DNA of 64,000 nucleotides from JAOAPG01 sp963791575 (GTDB taxonomy: Bacteria > Acidobacteriota > Terriglobia > Terriglobales > Acidobacteriaceae). Shown piece after piece: positions 44,189 to 52,920 of the stretch (position 1 is the stretch's first letter; the number at the start of each line of letters is the position of its first letter). The position numbers and the translations under genes are program-made. The notes below the pieces were generated by a model. The model did no database searches and was not told where the DNA came from. It saw only the letters and a program-made list of their open reading frames with translations. The stretch covers positions 372,001-436,000 of the forward strand of contig CAWBSY010000002.1 in assembly GCA_963791575.1 (NCBI GenBank), read 5' to 3'.

Positions 44189-44992
44189 CTACCGCGTTGC
44201 TGTTGCCGGAACTGCCTTCGTCCCCGGCCTTAACCACCAGATAAATCCGCCCACAATCACCAGGCAAAGGGAAATCAACTGCGTCCCAGTCATGATTCCG
44301 CCAAAAACTTCGCCGCGCCCGGGATCTCCCCGCAGAAACTCCAAAAAATATCTCGCAATTCCATACAGGAAAAAATACGCCCCAAGAATCTGGCCATCAA
44401 ATTTCCTGTGCTTGAGCATCCAGGTCAGCAGGAAAAAGTTTGCCAGTTCCACCGCAAACTCAAAGAGTTGGGTCGGCTGAAGCTTCACATTCAGAGGAGT
44501 CTCGGTGATCTGAGCCGCTAATGGATTCGTGAAGGTCACTCCCCAAAAATGATCGGTTGGCTTCCCGTAACAACAGCCCGCGGCAAAACACCCAATTCGT
44601 CCGAATGCGTGTCCCAGAGCCAGTCCCGGAGCAAAAGCGTCGCAGGTTCGCAACGCAGGCATGTGATGCTTGCGGACGTACCATGCTGCGGCCGCAAAGC
44701 CGCCAATTAGTCCGCCGGAAAAAACGCCGCCAGCCTGTAAAGTCGAGAGCGTGAAAATATCGCCGGGATGCGCTGCGTAGCTGCTCCAATCATTGATTAT
44801 GTAGAGAGCTTTGGCGCCGACAATACCGCAAAGCACAACTAAAATACCCAGATTCCATGCATTGTCGGGATCGATCCCAAGTTTTTCGGAGTTACGTACG
44901 CTGATCCAAAGCCCAATCAGCACTCCCAAAGAGACGAGGAAGCCGTAGGTAGGCAAACTAAATCTGCCGATGTGAACTAATTGAGGGAACAC
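44189..44992 (-). CDS. lgt: Prolipoprotein diacylglyceryl transferase
   Basis: The 267-aa product has several TM helices with the Lgt signature FGRIGCFAAGCCYGKPTDHF (Arg and catalytic region), HIGRFSLPTYG at the N-terminus and GDPGRGEVFGG near the C-terminus. It adds diacylglycerol to the lipobox Cys before LspA cleavage. It lies downstream of no other lipoprotein gene here; lspA is at 29.6 kb. Confidence 0.95.
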   Translation of the reverse strand: MFPQLVHIGRFSLPTYGFLVSLGVLIGLWISVRNSEKLGIDPDNAWNLGILVVLCGIVGAKALYIINDWSSYAAHPGDIFTLSTLQAGGVFSGGLIGGFAAAAWYVRKHHMPALRTCDAFAPGLALGHAFGRIGCFAAGCCYGKPTDHFWGVTFTNPLAAQITETPLNVKLQPTQLFEFAVELANFFLLTWMLKHRKFDGQILGAYFFLYGIARYFLEFLRGDPGRGEVFGGIMTGTQLISLCLVIVGGFIWWLRPGTKAVPATATR

Positions 44993-45090
44993 TATTTTGT
45001 TAGATGCAGCAGGTTCAGGATTAGCTACGTGAGTAGTCTAGCAGGAGAGAACCACAACCGCCGACAGAGAAGCGTCGCCGATAATTACAA

Positions 45091-45294
45091 TAAAAGCCGA
45101 CCCACTGAACCGTGTGGCGGGCCGAGAATGAACCCGTCGGTAGACGTTGGGAACCCGCCGCGACCCATTAGGCATCTCCGCGTGGCGGAGCACTGCACAC
45201 CGGATCGTAATTTACGAGTCAGGCCCCCGTTCATTCAGTATTGGTTCAAAAAACGGTTACCGCCAACACCAACTCCGTAGGCCGGCTTTCATGT
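45091..45294 (-). ncRNA. ssrS: Candidate 6S RNA downstream of zapA
   Basis: On the minus strand, AAAGCCGG (from 45294) pairs with CGGCTTT (to ~45091), closing a ~200-nt mostly self-complementary region. Inside are TGAACC/GGTTCA and ATGAAC/GTTCAT pairings and a central CTCCG/CGGAG hairpin. A U-rich tail follows. The position right after zapA is the common site of ssrS in bacteria, where 6S RNA binds sigma70 RNA polymerase. No ORF explains the 390 bp between zapA and lgt. The structure was folded by eye only. Confidence 0.45.
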
Positions 45295-45384
45295 TGGATG
45301 CTAGGCATTTCCCACCAGATTGGCAAGAGGCTGGATGTAAAAAGTTGGCACTCAGCTTGCCCGCAACTCCGGAAGGGGAACGAA

Positions 45385-45720
45385 TTATCCGAGACGACGC
45401 TGATCTTGCAACACTTCGTCGAGGGCATTCGAGAGATGCTTACTCCGCTGCCGATAGTCCGACGGCCCGCCCTCGATTCTTCGCTTTATCAAATGGAATT
45501 CGTCGGCAATATTCAGTGCGGCTAGAACCGCGAGTCGCGCAGTATCGACGGTATGTGTCTGCTCGGCCACTGCTCGCATTTTTGAATCTACGTATTCCGC
45601 AAGCTTCAGGATGTACTCTGGATCGGAACCGCGCAGATTGTAGCCCTGGTCGAAGATCTCTACACGAACGCTGCCATTACTAGCATCTTTCACGGGGGGA
45701 TGTTTCGCGGCGGTTGCCAT
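45385..45720 (-). CDS. zapA: Cell division protein ZapA
   Basis: The 111-aa product has the ZapA core VRVEIFDQGYNLRGSDPEYI then LAEYVDSKMRAVAEQT and a C-terminal coiled coil (IADEFHLIKRRIE). ZapA binds and bundles FtsZ at midcell. The downstream structured RNA fits the usual zapA-ssrS order. Confidence 0.9.
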   Translation of the reverse strand: MATAAKHPPVKDASNGSVRVEIFDQGYNLRGSDPEYILKLAEYVDSKMRAVAEQTHTVDTARLAVLAALNIADEFHLIKRRIEGGPSDYRQRSKHLSNALDEVLQDQRRLG

Positions 45721-45767
45721 AATTCTATTGCTCCTCTCCCATTGAAATAATCACCAGCGTTTTTCCG

Positions 45768-46064
45768 TTAGCTGGCGGCTTGCTCTTCCGACAAAGTATC
45801 GATTTGATGCAGCATTTTCTCGACGCGTCCGCGAATCTCTTCGCGTTCCCGGCGCAGCTGTACCATTTCACGACGAAGAGTTTCGACCTCCTCTTCACGT
45901 TCCTCGAGTTGGGTGCGAACCCGCTGTAAATCACGCTCGGCGACCACCCGCGCCTCGCGGGCCGTCTTGTACATATCAATAGTGCGATAAACCTTGTCTT
46001 CCAGCGCCTGAAAATCGTCGGCAGGAACCTGCGTGGATACCTCTTCAGCCAATTTCAAAGCCAT
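45768..46064 (-). CDS. ZapB-like coiled-coil protein
   Basis: With ATG 46064 (MALKLAEEVSTQV) the product is ~98 aa, nearly all heptad-repeat coiled coil (ALEDKVYRTIDMYKTAREAR, ERDLQRVRTQLEEREEEVET). A longer in-frame start at 46187 adds 41 residues lacking coiled-coil character and is less likely. Its position directly upstream of zapA suggests a cell-division partner, as ZapB is for ZapA, but acidobacterial homologues are not named. Confidence 0.6.
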   Translation of the reverse strand: MALKLAEEVSTQVPADDFQALEDKVYRTIDMYKTAREARVVAERDLQRVRTQLEEREEEVETLRREMVQLRREREEIRGRVEKMLHQIDTLSEEQAAS

Positions 46065-46214
46065 AATTGCCACTTTCGTCGGGAGAATTGAGAACTTGAG
46101 CCGCAGTATACCGCAGAAACCTGTGGACATTTGAACAGGCGTACCTCTCATTCCGTCGACACCTTCATTCTTTGCGCCGACCCCCACTCATCGCCGTCTT
46201 ACACCAGGAGTTTG

Positions 46215-47450
46215 CTAGGGACAGCTCAGCGTGATTCGCCGCAGGTCCCCGTTTTCCCACCCCGTGCCATCGGTCGGCAAATGGGTGAAATAAACATAAA
46301 ACATCTTTCCCAAGATATGTGGGTCGTCGCCTAACCCGACCGCCGTTGGATACGCCGCAATTGGACCGTAAGTGCCAAGCAATATCGGCGTTGTCCAGTT
46401 AAGCCCGTCGACGGATTCGGCGTAAGCGAATGTGGTGTCGTTAGAGATGATCAACACATAGCGTTGCAGCGCGCTGTTGTAGTGAATATCTAGATATCCC
46501 TGATACTGGGATGCGGGCAAGAGGTCGGTCGAGGCTCCGCCAATTGCAGGTTGCAGGCGCCATTGACCATCGTAGAACTTCTCAAAGGGGACGGCGTGCG
46601 GACGGGCCGACCCGAACGCGGCATCGAGAACAGAGGTGACCAGTGCACGCGCGACGGAAACGTTCGTCGTAGTCGAAACTCCCGCCGGGGTCGTCGTGTG
46701 AAGCGTGCCATTTGCAATCCAGTCCGGAAAATACAAATAGAAATACTTGCCGTCGGGTGACAGAACGAGCGGCCCGTCGCCTATTTCGAAACCGTCGAGT
46801 CCACGAGCGTAAGCCTGGTTGAGGCGAATGATTTCTCCGAGATCGATCCAGTGCATCCCGTTATCCGAGGATGCTGCAAGGCCAAGAGCGGCGTATAGCG
46901 CGTCAACCGGGAGTTCGGCGTGATAAGTCGCCAGCAGGTTTCCCGCACCGGTCATGCCTGCGGGCACCTGATAGACCGGTCCTCCGCCGATGTAGCCATA
47001 GCTGGGATAGTTTGGGTTTACGGCAAGATCGGGATTCAGAGAGACACTGACATCTTGCGGAGCGCCCGATCCCAATGGGTTATCCAGTGTTCCCATTACG
47101 GTGACCACGGAGCCGGATTTGTTGTTGCCGATCCAATGACCTTGCCACATTTGCCGGGCGTGGGTCCCTCCATCGCTGGCAAAGAATTCGTAACCATTAC
47201 CCGTCTTGATCACACCTATAGGTGTGTCGGGCCACGCAAAGCCGCTAATAGTGTCCGTGATCGGCGGCTGCGCTTTTTGTCCGGCGAGGAGACGCTGCGC
47301 TGGTGAGGCGACGACGATCGGCGTGGTCACCGAGGGCTGGCAGACTTGTGTGGCAACCTGCGCCGCGCTAACGCCGGATGATAGTTGCAGGAAGCTGGCG
47401 AGCAGTGCAGCCGACAGAGAAACAGAGGTTAGGGGCGAGTAGAAGAGCAT
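46215..47450 (-). CDS. Secreted beta-propeller-like protein (GH43/sialidase fold?)
   Basis: The 411-aa product has a signal peptide (LTSVSLSAALLASFLQLSSG). Repeated motifs such as AASSDNGMHWIDLGEI, LSPDGKYFYLYFPDW and YAESVDGLNWTTPILLGTYG resemble Asp-box-like / five-bladed propeller blades of glycosidases and lectins. No catalytic residues can be assigned. Probably periplasmic or extracellular, handling glycans. Confidence 0.6.
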   Translation of the reverse strand: MLFYSPLTSVSLSAALLASFLQLSSGVSAAQVATQVCQPSVTTPIVVASPAQRLLAGQKAQPPITDTISGFAWPDTPIGVIKTGNGYEFFASDGGTHARQMWQGHWIGNNKSGSVVTVMGTLDNPLGSGAPQDVSVSLNPDLAVNPNYPSYGYIGGGPVYQVPAGMTGAGNLLATYHAELPVDALYAALGLAASSDNGMHWIDLGEIIRLNQAYARGLDGFEIGDGPLVLSPDGKYFYLYFPDWIANGTLHTTTPAGVSTTTNVSVARALVTSVLDAAFGSARPHAVPFEKFYDGQWRLQPAIGGASTDLLPASQYQGYLDIHYNSALQRYVLIISNDTTFAYAESVDGLNWTTPILLGTYGPIAAYPTAVGLGDDPHILGKMFYVYFTHLPTDGTGWENGDLRRITLSCP

Positions 47451-47664
47451 AATGTCCTCGAATCCAGATCAATGGGCGCCAGCAGAGTTGGAAGACGCAT
47501 CCGTACCGCGTCTCTTGCTACATGGCTAAGAAACACGAAGATCGCCAGAAAGTCGCGCGGGGCTCGCGATTCGACGCTGTTCGGGAACCGCCGACCGTGC
47601 TCCCAGCATAAACCTACTATCAGAATGTTAAATCTTGATAAAAAGGCTGGCACGCCCAGCAGTG

Positions 47665-48864
47665 TCATCGCTTCTTCAATTTCCTCAGCCTCTTCGCCGC
47701 CTCGTCCAGCGTTGCATCTTTTTTGCAGAACGCGAACCTTACCTGCTGCGCTCCATCTTTCGGATCGCGATAGAAACTCGATCCCGGAACTGCCGCGACT
47801 CCAATTTCTTTCACTAAGTATTTGGCAAACTCCAGATCATTCGCGAAGCCAAAGGCACTAATATCTGTCATCACGTAATAAGCGCCCCGCGGACGAAAGC
47901 ATTTGAACCCGGCTCTCTGCAGAGCGGGAATTAAACGATCCCGCCGCGCTCGGTATCCGTTCGCCAGATTTTCGTAATAGCTGGTGGGCAGGCTCAAAGC
48001 CGCGGCCCCGGCTTCCTGCAATGGCGCAGGTGCTCCTACCGTAAGAAAATCGTGGACTTTGCGGATTCCATTCGTAATCGCCGGAGGTGCCACCGTCCAG
48101 CCTACGCGCCATCCAGTTACGCTGTAGGTCTTCGACATCCCATTGATCGTCACTGTTCGCTCGGACATGCCGTCCAAACTCGCAATCGAAATGTGTTCGG
48201 TGCCGTCGTAAAGAATGTGCTCGTAAATCTCATCGGTAATCGCGAGGACGTTAAATTCAACGCAAAGATCCCGAATTAATTCGAGTTCGGTCCGAGTAAA
48301 GACTTTGCCGGTGGGATTGTTCGGCGTGTTTACGATGATAGCTTTCGTTTGCGAATGAAAAGCGGCTCGCAGCTCGCCTTCGTCAAAAGTCCACTCACCA
48401 TCAGAAGTGGTCGGCGGACGCAGTTTGACAAAGCGCGGCTTGGCTCCGGACAGAACCGCATCCGGACCATAGTTCTCGTAGTAAGGCTCGAAGATTATGA
48501 CCTCGTCGCCCTTGTCGCAGACCGCCAGCAGCGTCGCAATCATCGCTTCCGTCGAACCGCAGCAAACCGTAACCTGTGTCTGCGGATCGACCGTGATCCC
48601 TTGCCAGACCTGCATCTGCCGAGCAATCGCCTCCCGGAGATTCTTCGCGCCCCACGTGATGGCGTACTGATTCACATCGGAAGCAATCGCTTCCTGTGCG
48701 GCGCGCTTGATTTCTGCCGGGGCAGGGAAGTCCGGGAACCCTTGCGCGAGATTGACCGCCCCATAAAGATTGGCCTGCCGGGTCATGTCGCGGATAACTG
48801 ACTCGGTAAACAAACCAACTTTGTCGCTGAGGAATTGTTTGGGTACTGCAGCGATATCGCTCAT
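47665..48864 (-). CDS. PLP-dependent class I/II aminotransferase
   Basis: The 399-aa product has the aminotransferase signatures VNTPNNPTGKV (Asn/Pro binding), ITDEIYEHI (Asp pairing the pyridine N) and the PLP-Lys in NGMSKTYSVTGWRVGW; the C-terminal Arg region (AQQVRFAFCKKD) binds carboxylate. Like MtnE/YbdL-type and kynurenine aminotransferases it may use methionine or aromatic amino acids. Alone in its transcription unit. Confidence 0.9.
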   Translation of the reverse strand: MSDIAAVPKQFLSDKVGLFTESVIRDMTRQANLYGAVNLAQGFPDFPAPAEIKRAAQEAIASDVNQYAITWGAKNLREAIARQMQVWQGITVDPQTQVTVCCGSTEAMIATLLAVCDKGDEVIIFEPYYENYGPDAVLSGAKPRFVKLRPPTTSDGEWTFDEGELRAAFHSQTKAIIVNTPNNPTGKVFTRTELELIRDLCVEFNVLAITDEIYEHILYDGTEHISIASLDGMSERTVTINGMSKTYSVTGWRVGWTVAPPAITNGIRKVHDFLTVGAPAPLQEAGAAALSLPTSYYENLANGYRARRDRLIPALQRAGFKCFRPRGAYYVMTDISAFGFANDLEFAKYLVKEIGVAAVPGSSFYRDPKDGAQQVRFAFCKKDATLDEAAKRLRKLKKR

Positions 48865-48997
48865 CTGGGCTCAGACTAGCACAGTAGAACCATCGACGAA
48901 TTTACAGACAACGGGGCCGAATTGCTCATAAGAACCGTTCATGTAGCGACGAATCGGCGCACTCCCGAATCGGCCTCGGCTGCTAGTGGGAGATCTA

Positions 48998-49040
48998 GCC
49001 GAGCGATGCTCGGCCTGGACGGGCGAAGGACGCCCATCCC
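48998..49040. repeat. Double-hairpin intergenic repeat
   Basis: GCCGAGC-GAT-GCTCGGC (48998-49014) is followed by GGGCG-AAGGA-CGCCC (49021-49035) and ATCCCTACA. Adjoining hairpins of this type recur in acidobacterial intergenic regions and may act as REP-like elements or terminators between the aminotransferase and peptidase genes. Confidence 0.5.
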
Positions 49041-49107
49041 TACATAAAAAACTGGCGGGATTCGAGATATATGGTCTGCTGTAATTGCAAACTGAAGATA
49101 CTGCTTG

Positions 49108-51288
49108 CTACTGCTCTGACTGGATGCCTCCATACTGCTTCAGCCACTTCAATTCTTCTCTGACTTTGATCTTGCCGTGCCATGGATTCTTATCCAGCGA
49201 ATGACCTTCGCCGGGAAATACCAGCAGCGTGCTGGGCACGCCCAGATTATGAAGCGCATGGTCGAGCAGATAATCTTCAGCAACGGCGACCCGGATGTCA
49301 TCGGCGCCAGCAACTAAATGTGTGGGAGTCCGAACTTTGTTCATCTGGAAAATAGCGGCTTCATCGCGATAACGTTGTGCCGCTTCCCAGGGAAGCCCGC
49401 CAAGATAATACGCATCGTCGAAAGTCGTATCGTCATTGCCCCAATTGGCAACATGCTCGACTGCTCCAGCTCCGGTGACGGCGACCTTCCACTGGGTGGA
49501 TTGAGTGATTAGCCAATTCGTCATGTAGCCGCCATAACTGTATCCGCCGATTGCAAGATGATTTCGATCGGCGACGCCGTCCTTTATAAGAGCGTCAACA
49601 CCCTCGAGAATGTCTTTGCCGGGACGCGAGACTAATTGCGGAACAATCCCTTTCACGAAATCATCTCCATAGCCGCTGGAGCCGCGATAGTTCGGTTCAA
49701 AGACCAGCCATCCCTGGTTCGCAGCCAGCCGGTCCCACTGATACCAATCGGCTTCGAAATGATTGCCGTCGGCATCGACCGGGCCGCCATGAATGAGAGT
49801 GAACATCGGCAAATTTCTTGCCTCAAATTTTCCCGGAGGATAAATCAGCATGCCTTCAATGCTTGTACCGTCGTCGGCAGTCCAGCGGTAAGGCTTGCCT
49901 TTCGGCAGATCGCGTTCGGTGAATAATTTATTGAATGAAGTGATCGGCTTTGCGTCCTGCAGTTTGTCGACGTTTTCGGCCAAGTAGACTTCGGTTGGCT
50001 TTTCAAGTGTCGAGTGAATGAAAACCACTCGCGAGGAATGTTGAGCCGTGTCGATCTGGTCGTATGTTCCCGCCCATCCTGGTTTCTTGGAAAATGGAGC
50101 ATTGGTTTTCGCCTGCGAATAGAGCTGAACTTCTGTTCCCAAACGGCCGGTTGCCAGCAAATCCCCATTGTTTAAGAAAGCATAATGCGTAATTTCTCCG
50201 CCAAAGTCCGAGGCCCAACGCTTAGTTGCTCCCGTTCCCGCGTCGACCGAGTACATACGCGGCTGGTTGTCAACGTACTTACCCTCGACGGATCCGATCT
50301 CCACATTGAAGAAGACATGCTTGCTTTCATTGTCCCAGCGTATGTCGCGTTCCTGGGCTTGGTTGTGGGTGAGTTGCCGCGGCAGCTGTTCCGGAGAAGT
50401 ATTTGTCAGATCTAACAAATAGATTTCAAACTCGTCGATTTTTTCTTGGCGTTCAGAAACTGACTCAGTCACAAATGCGAGCTGGTGGCCATCGGGTGAA
50501 GCTTCGAGTTGCTCGACGTGCCAGGGCGTTTTCGCCATCTCGCGAGAACCGGGAGTAGCGTCGGATTCTTTGTCGCTACTATCGTCATTGTCGGCATTCT
50601 TCGCTGAGGCTGTTTGAAGGCGCTGAATCGCGTCGTCCATATTGATGCTGAAGATTTGATCTCCGCGCTCGGCGGCACGATACTGGTTCACATCTTTCCA
50701 GTCTTTTTTGTAAGCGTCCTTTTGCGCCTTGGTCCAAGGTGTGCGGGTCGCGAAGTAGAGCACATGCGAGTCCATAGCCCAGGCGAAGGCGTGAACTTCC
50801 TCGTCGCCACGGGTGACCGGGAAGGCTTCGCCGCCCGCAGGCGAAATCAAATAAAGCTGCGCGGTGTCTTCCTTATCCTTGGAGTCTTCGCTGGAATCGT
50901 CCTTGGCAGCTGACTTCCGTTCGGACAGAAAGGCGATCCAGTGGCCGTCGGGAGACCACTGGGGAGAGCTGTCGTGCCCAGATTGCGTGAGCTGGGTAAG
51001 AGTTCCGCCGTTTTCGTCGCGATAAAGCCAAAGATCCTTGCGGAAGATGTTCTGGTCCCAATCGGCACGGTCGGTTTCGATTACGACTGCACGCCCGTCA
51101 GGAGAGATTTTTGCGCTCGGAAAGCTAACCGCATTGAAGAATTCATCGAGCGTGATCTTGGGTTTCTCGGCTGCAAAGGTCGATATGGAAAAGAAAAAAC
51201 AGAGTGCGAAGGAAAGCAAACGTTTAGGCGGCATAGAGTTTGTGTTGGGATGAAAGGTATACACCAGAAGAAGGCCATTCGTAAACAA
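49108..51288 (-). CDS. S9-family serine peptidase (dipeptidyl-aminopeptidase/acylaminoacyl-peptidase)
   Basis: The 726-aa product has a signal peptide after a short N-terminus (RLLSFALCFFFSISTFAAEK). The N-terminal seven-bladed TolB-like propeller (QLTQSGHDSSPQWSPDGHWI and similar) precedes the alpha/beta-hydrolase domain with GGYSYGGYM (Ser), AGADDIRV (Asp) and FPGEGHSL (His). It degrades peptides in the periplasm or outside. The reading frame is complete. Confidence 0.9.
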   Translation of the reverse strand: MFTNGLLLVYTFHPNTNSMPPKRLLSFALCFFFSISTFAAEKPKITLDEFFNAVSFPSAKISPDGRAVVIETDRADWDQNIFRKDLWLYRDENGGTLTQLTQSGHDSSPQWSPDGHWIAFLSERKSAAKDDSSEDSKDKEDTAQLYLISPAGGEAFPVTRGDEEVHAFAWAMDSHVLYFATRTPWTKAQKDAYKKDWKDVNQYRAAERGDQIFSINMDDAIQRLQTASAKNADNDDSSDKESDATPGSREMAKTPWHVEQLEASPDGHQLAFVTESVSERQEKIDEFEIYLLDLTNTSPEQLPRQLTHNQAQERDIRWDNESKHVFFNVEIGSVEGKYVDNQPRMYSVDAGTGATKRWASDFGGEITHYAFLNNGDLLATGRLGTEVQLYSQAKTNAPFSKKPGWAGTYDQIDTAQHSSRVVFIHSTLEKPTEVYLAENVDKLQDAKPITSFNKLFTERDLPKGKPYRWTADDGTSIEGMLIYPPGKFEARNLPMFTLIHGGPVDADGNHFEADWYQWDRLAANQGWLVFEPNYRGSSGYGDDFVKGIVPQLVSRPGKDILEGVDALIKDGVADRNHLAIGGYSYGGYMTNWLITQSTQWKVAVTGAGAVEHVANWGNDDTTFDDAYYLGGLPWEAAQRYRDEAAIFQMNKVRTPTHLVAGADDIRVAVAEDYLLDHALHNLGVPSTLLVFPGEGHSLDKNPWHGKIKVREELKWLKQYGGIQSEQ

Positions 51289-51512
51289 GTCTCAAATGAC
51301 GCTATCGCGCGCGCTGCACTTAATGAACGATTTGCCCGCACTCACTCACGACAGCCTGTGTCATTCCGCAATCTGTTTGCATGGCACTTTCGTGACAATT
51401 GCTTAGATCACGCCTATACTCGATACAAGTCTCCTTTCGCACTCTTCCGCCGCGTCCTTGGCGATGGTCCTATGCGCACTCTGACGAAAATGCGTAAGTG
51501 CTTGGAGGTCCA

Positions 51513-52279
51513 TTGGCGAAGAAACCTTCTCTTGAATTGGCTAGTCGTGTTTTCCAGCTGCGAAGACTGTTGAAGCTCAGCCAATCAGAATTGGGCCACC
51601 GGCTCAATGCCTCGGCAATGGCTGTCTCGCGATGGGAGCGTGGAGTTCAAGCTCCATCGGCCGATATATGCGTGCTGCTGGGGAGCTTGGCGGGCCGGGC
51701 GGGGTGCTGGTATTTTTGGGGGAAAGCCGGACTCAGCAGCGATGACATTCTTCGAGTTCTCCCGAAAGCCCGGAAAGGTCTGCCAAACATTCCGCTCCCC
51801 ATCTTGGAGGTAGTAGCGGCGGGCGTGCACGCAAATGGAGAGAAGAAACCTTCCTTAATCGCCATTCCACTTCTGCCCTTGGTCGCGGCTGCGGACACCG
51901 AAGGGGGATCGCCGCATTTTGATTTTAATTTGATCGAGCCGGAAAGCATGCTGGCAGCACCGAGTGTTTGGTGTCCGAATCCGACACTTACCAGTTCGCT
52001 GCGAGTCAAAGGCACCTCGATGGAGCCTTTGTTGCACGATGGCTACATTATTGTCGTCGACCGAGGACAGACCGATCGGGCGAAGCTAAAAGGCAAAGTC
52101 ATTGTCGCTTTTTGCCACCGGTATGGACTGGTTGTTTCGAGGTTACGGCGGGTGGGGCTGCCGATATGCTGATCCCCGAAAATCGTGAACATGAACCCGT
52201 ATCCTTGAACCATGACTGGAGAATCGTGGGTAAGGTGTTGTGGTGGATCGGCATGCCAGGCATAGAGAAGGCGTGTTAG
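51513..52279 (+). CDS. XRE-type repressor with S24/LexA-like domain, frameshift near 52140
   Basis: TTG 51513 is chosen because GGAGG lies 5 nt upstream. Residues ~10-65 are a Cro/CI helix-turn-helix (LSQSELGHRLNASAMAVSRW). The C-terminal half has the S24 Ser region (VKGTSMEPLLHDGYIIVVDR). After a shift near 52140 it ends AADMLIPENREHEPVSLNHD...GKVLWWIGMPG. In the position of the LexA catalytic Lys the sequence reads GLVVSRLRR (Ser-Arg), so self-cleavage may be lost or the Lys placed elsewhere. Probably a transcriptional regulator whose targets are unknown. Confidence 0.7.
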
Positions 52280-52509
52280 TTCCCATCCTTATCCTCCGAA
52301 GCCATCCTTCGTAGTGTATTAAGCGCGCGCAAAGCGTCTGAGAGCGCTTGACGCTCTTCCGGTGTTCCTCCACTGTCCAGCATCAAGACTTCGACTCGCA
52401 TGTGGATTGCAGTAGTTGCATCTGCAATCCGTTGATGGAGTTTTTCAGGATCGAGTTCCAGCAACGCCGCCCGATATAGATCCGTCCATGGCTGCTGTTC
52501 GATGTCCAT
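52276..52509 (-). CDS. Small helical hypothetical protein (77 aa)
   Basis: From ATG 52509 (MDIEQQPWTDLYRAALLELD) the product is helical with a second helix (LHQRIADATTAIHMRVEVLM) and a C-terminal SDALRALNTLRRM helix. Similar two- or three-helix proteins occur beside regulatory genes in Acidobacteria. It overlaps the XRE-S24 gene by 4 nt tail to tail. Function unknown. Confidence 0.5.
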   Translation of the reverse strand: MDIEQQPWTDLYRAALLELDPEKLHQRIADATTAIHMRVEVLMLDSGGTPEERQALSDALRALNTLRRMASEDKDGN

Positions 52510-52634
52510 CGGCGTCCTTGTTGAACTGTTTGATTCCCGAATTAAGCGAAGTGTGAACATAGCAGAGGAAAGATGGGTTTGTCGGTTAGCTGCCTTACAC
52601 AACAAAATTGTTATAGCTGGAAGGACTAAGGATT

Positions 52635-52856
52635 TTACAGGCCGAGATCTGCAGTCTTCTTTTCCTGTTCTTCTGTCTCGTGTGATCGATTTATTGGATA
52701 GAATTCACAGTCTGTTCGGCCTTCGACGCAATGCTTAATGGCAATATCGTGTATCCAAATTCGCTGGCGATTTCTTTTACAAGGAGATGTCGCGGGTGGC
52801 CGCTTTCCCAACCCAGCCCCGGCTTCACTCGTCGGACTGGGAAGAATAGTGACCAC
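52635..52856 (-). CDS. Possible small ORF (73 aa)
   Basis: An open frame in the space between the small helical gene and the TonB-dependent receptor. The C-terminal half (RTDCEFYPINRSHETEEQEK) looks protein-like, but no ribosome-binding site or family was recognised. The rest of 52510-52920 holds nothing evident. Confidence 0.25.
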   Translation of the reverse strand: MVTILPSPTSEAGAGLGKRPPATSPCKRNRQRIWIHDIAIKHCVEGRTDCEFYPINRSHETEEQEKKTADLGL

Positions 52857-52920
52857 TGCGGAGGTGGTTAGCGGCGCACAGGATATCTCTAGGCGATCGG
52901 ATTGAACGCCGACCGTGCCA

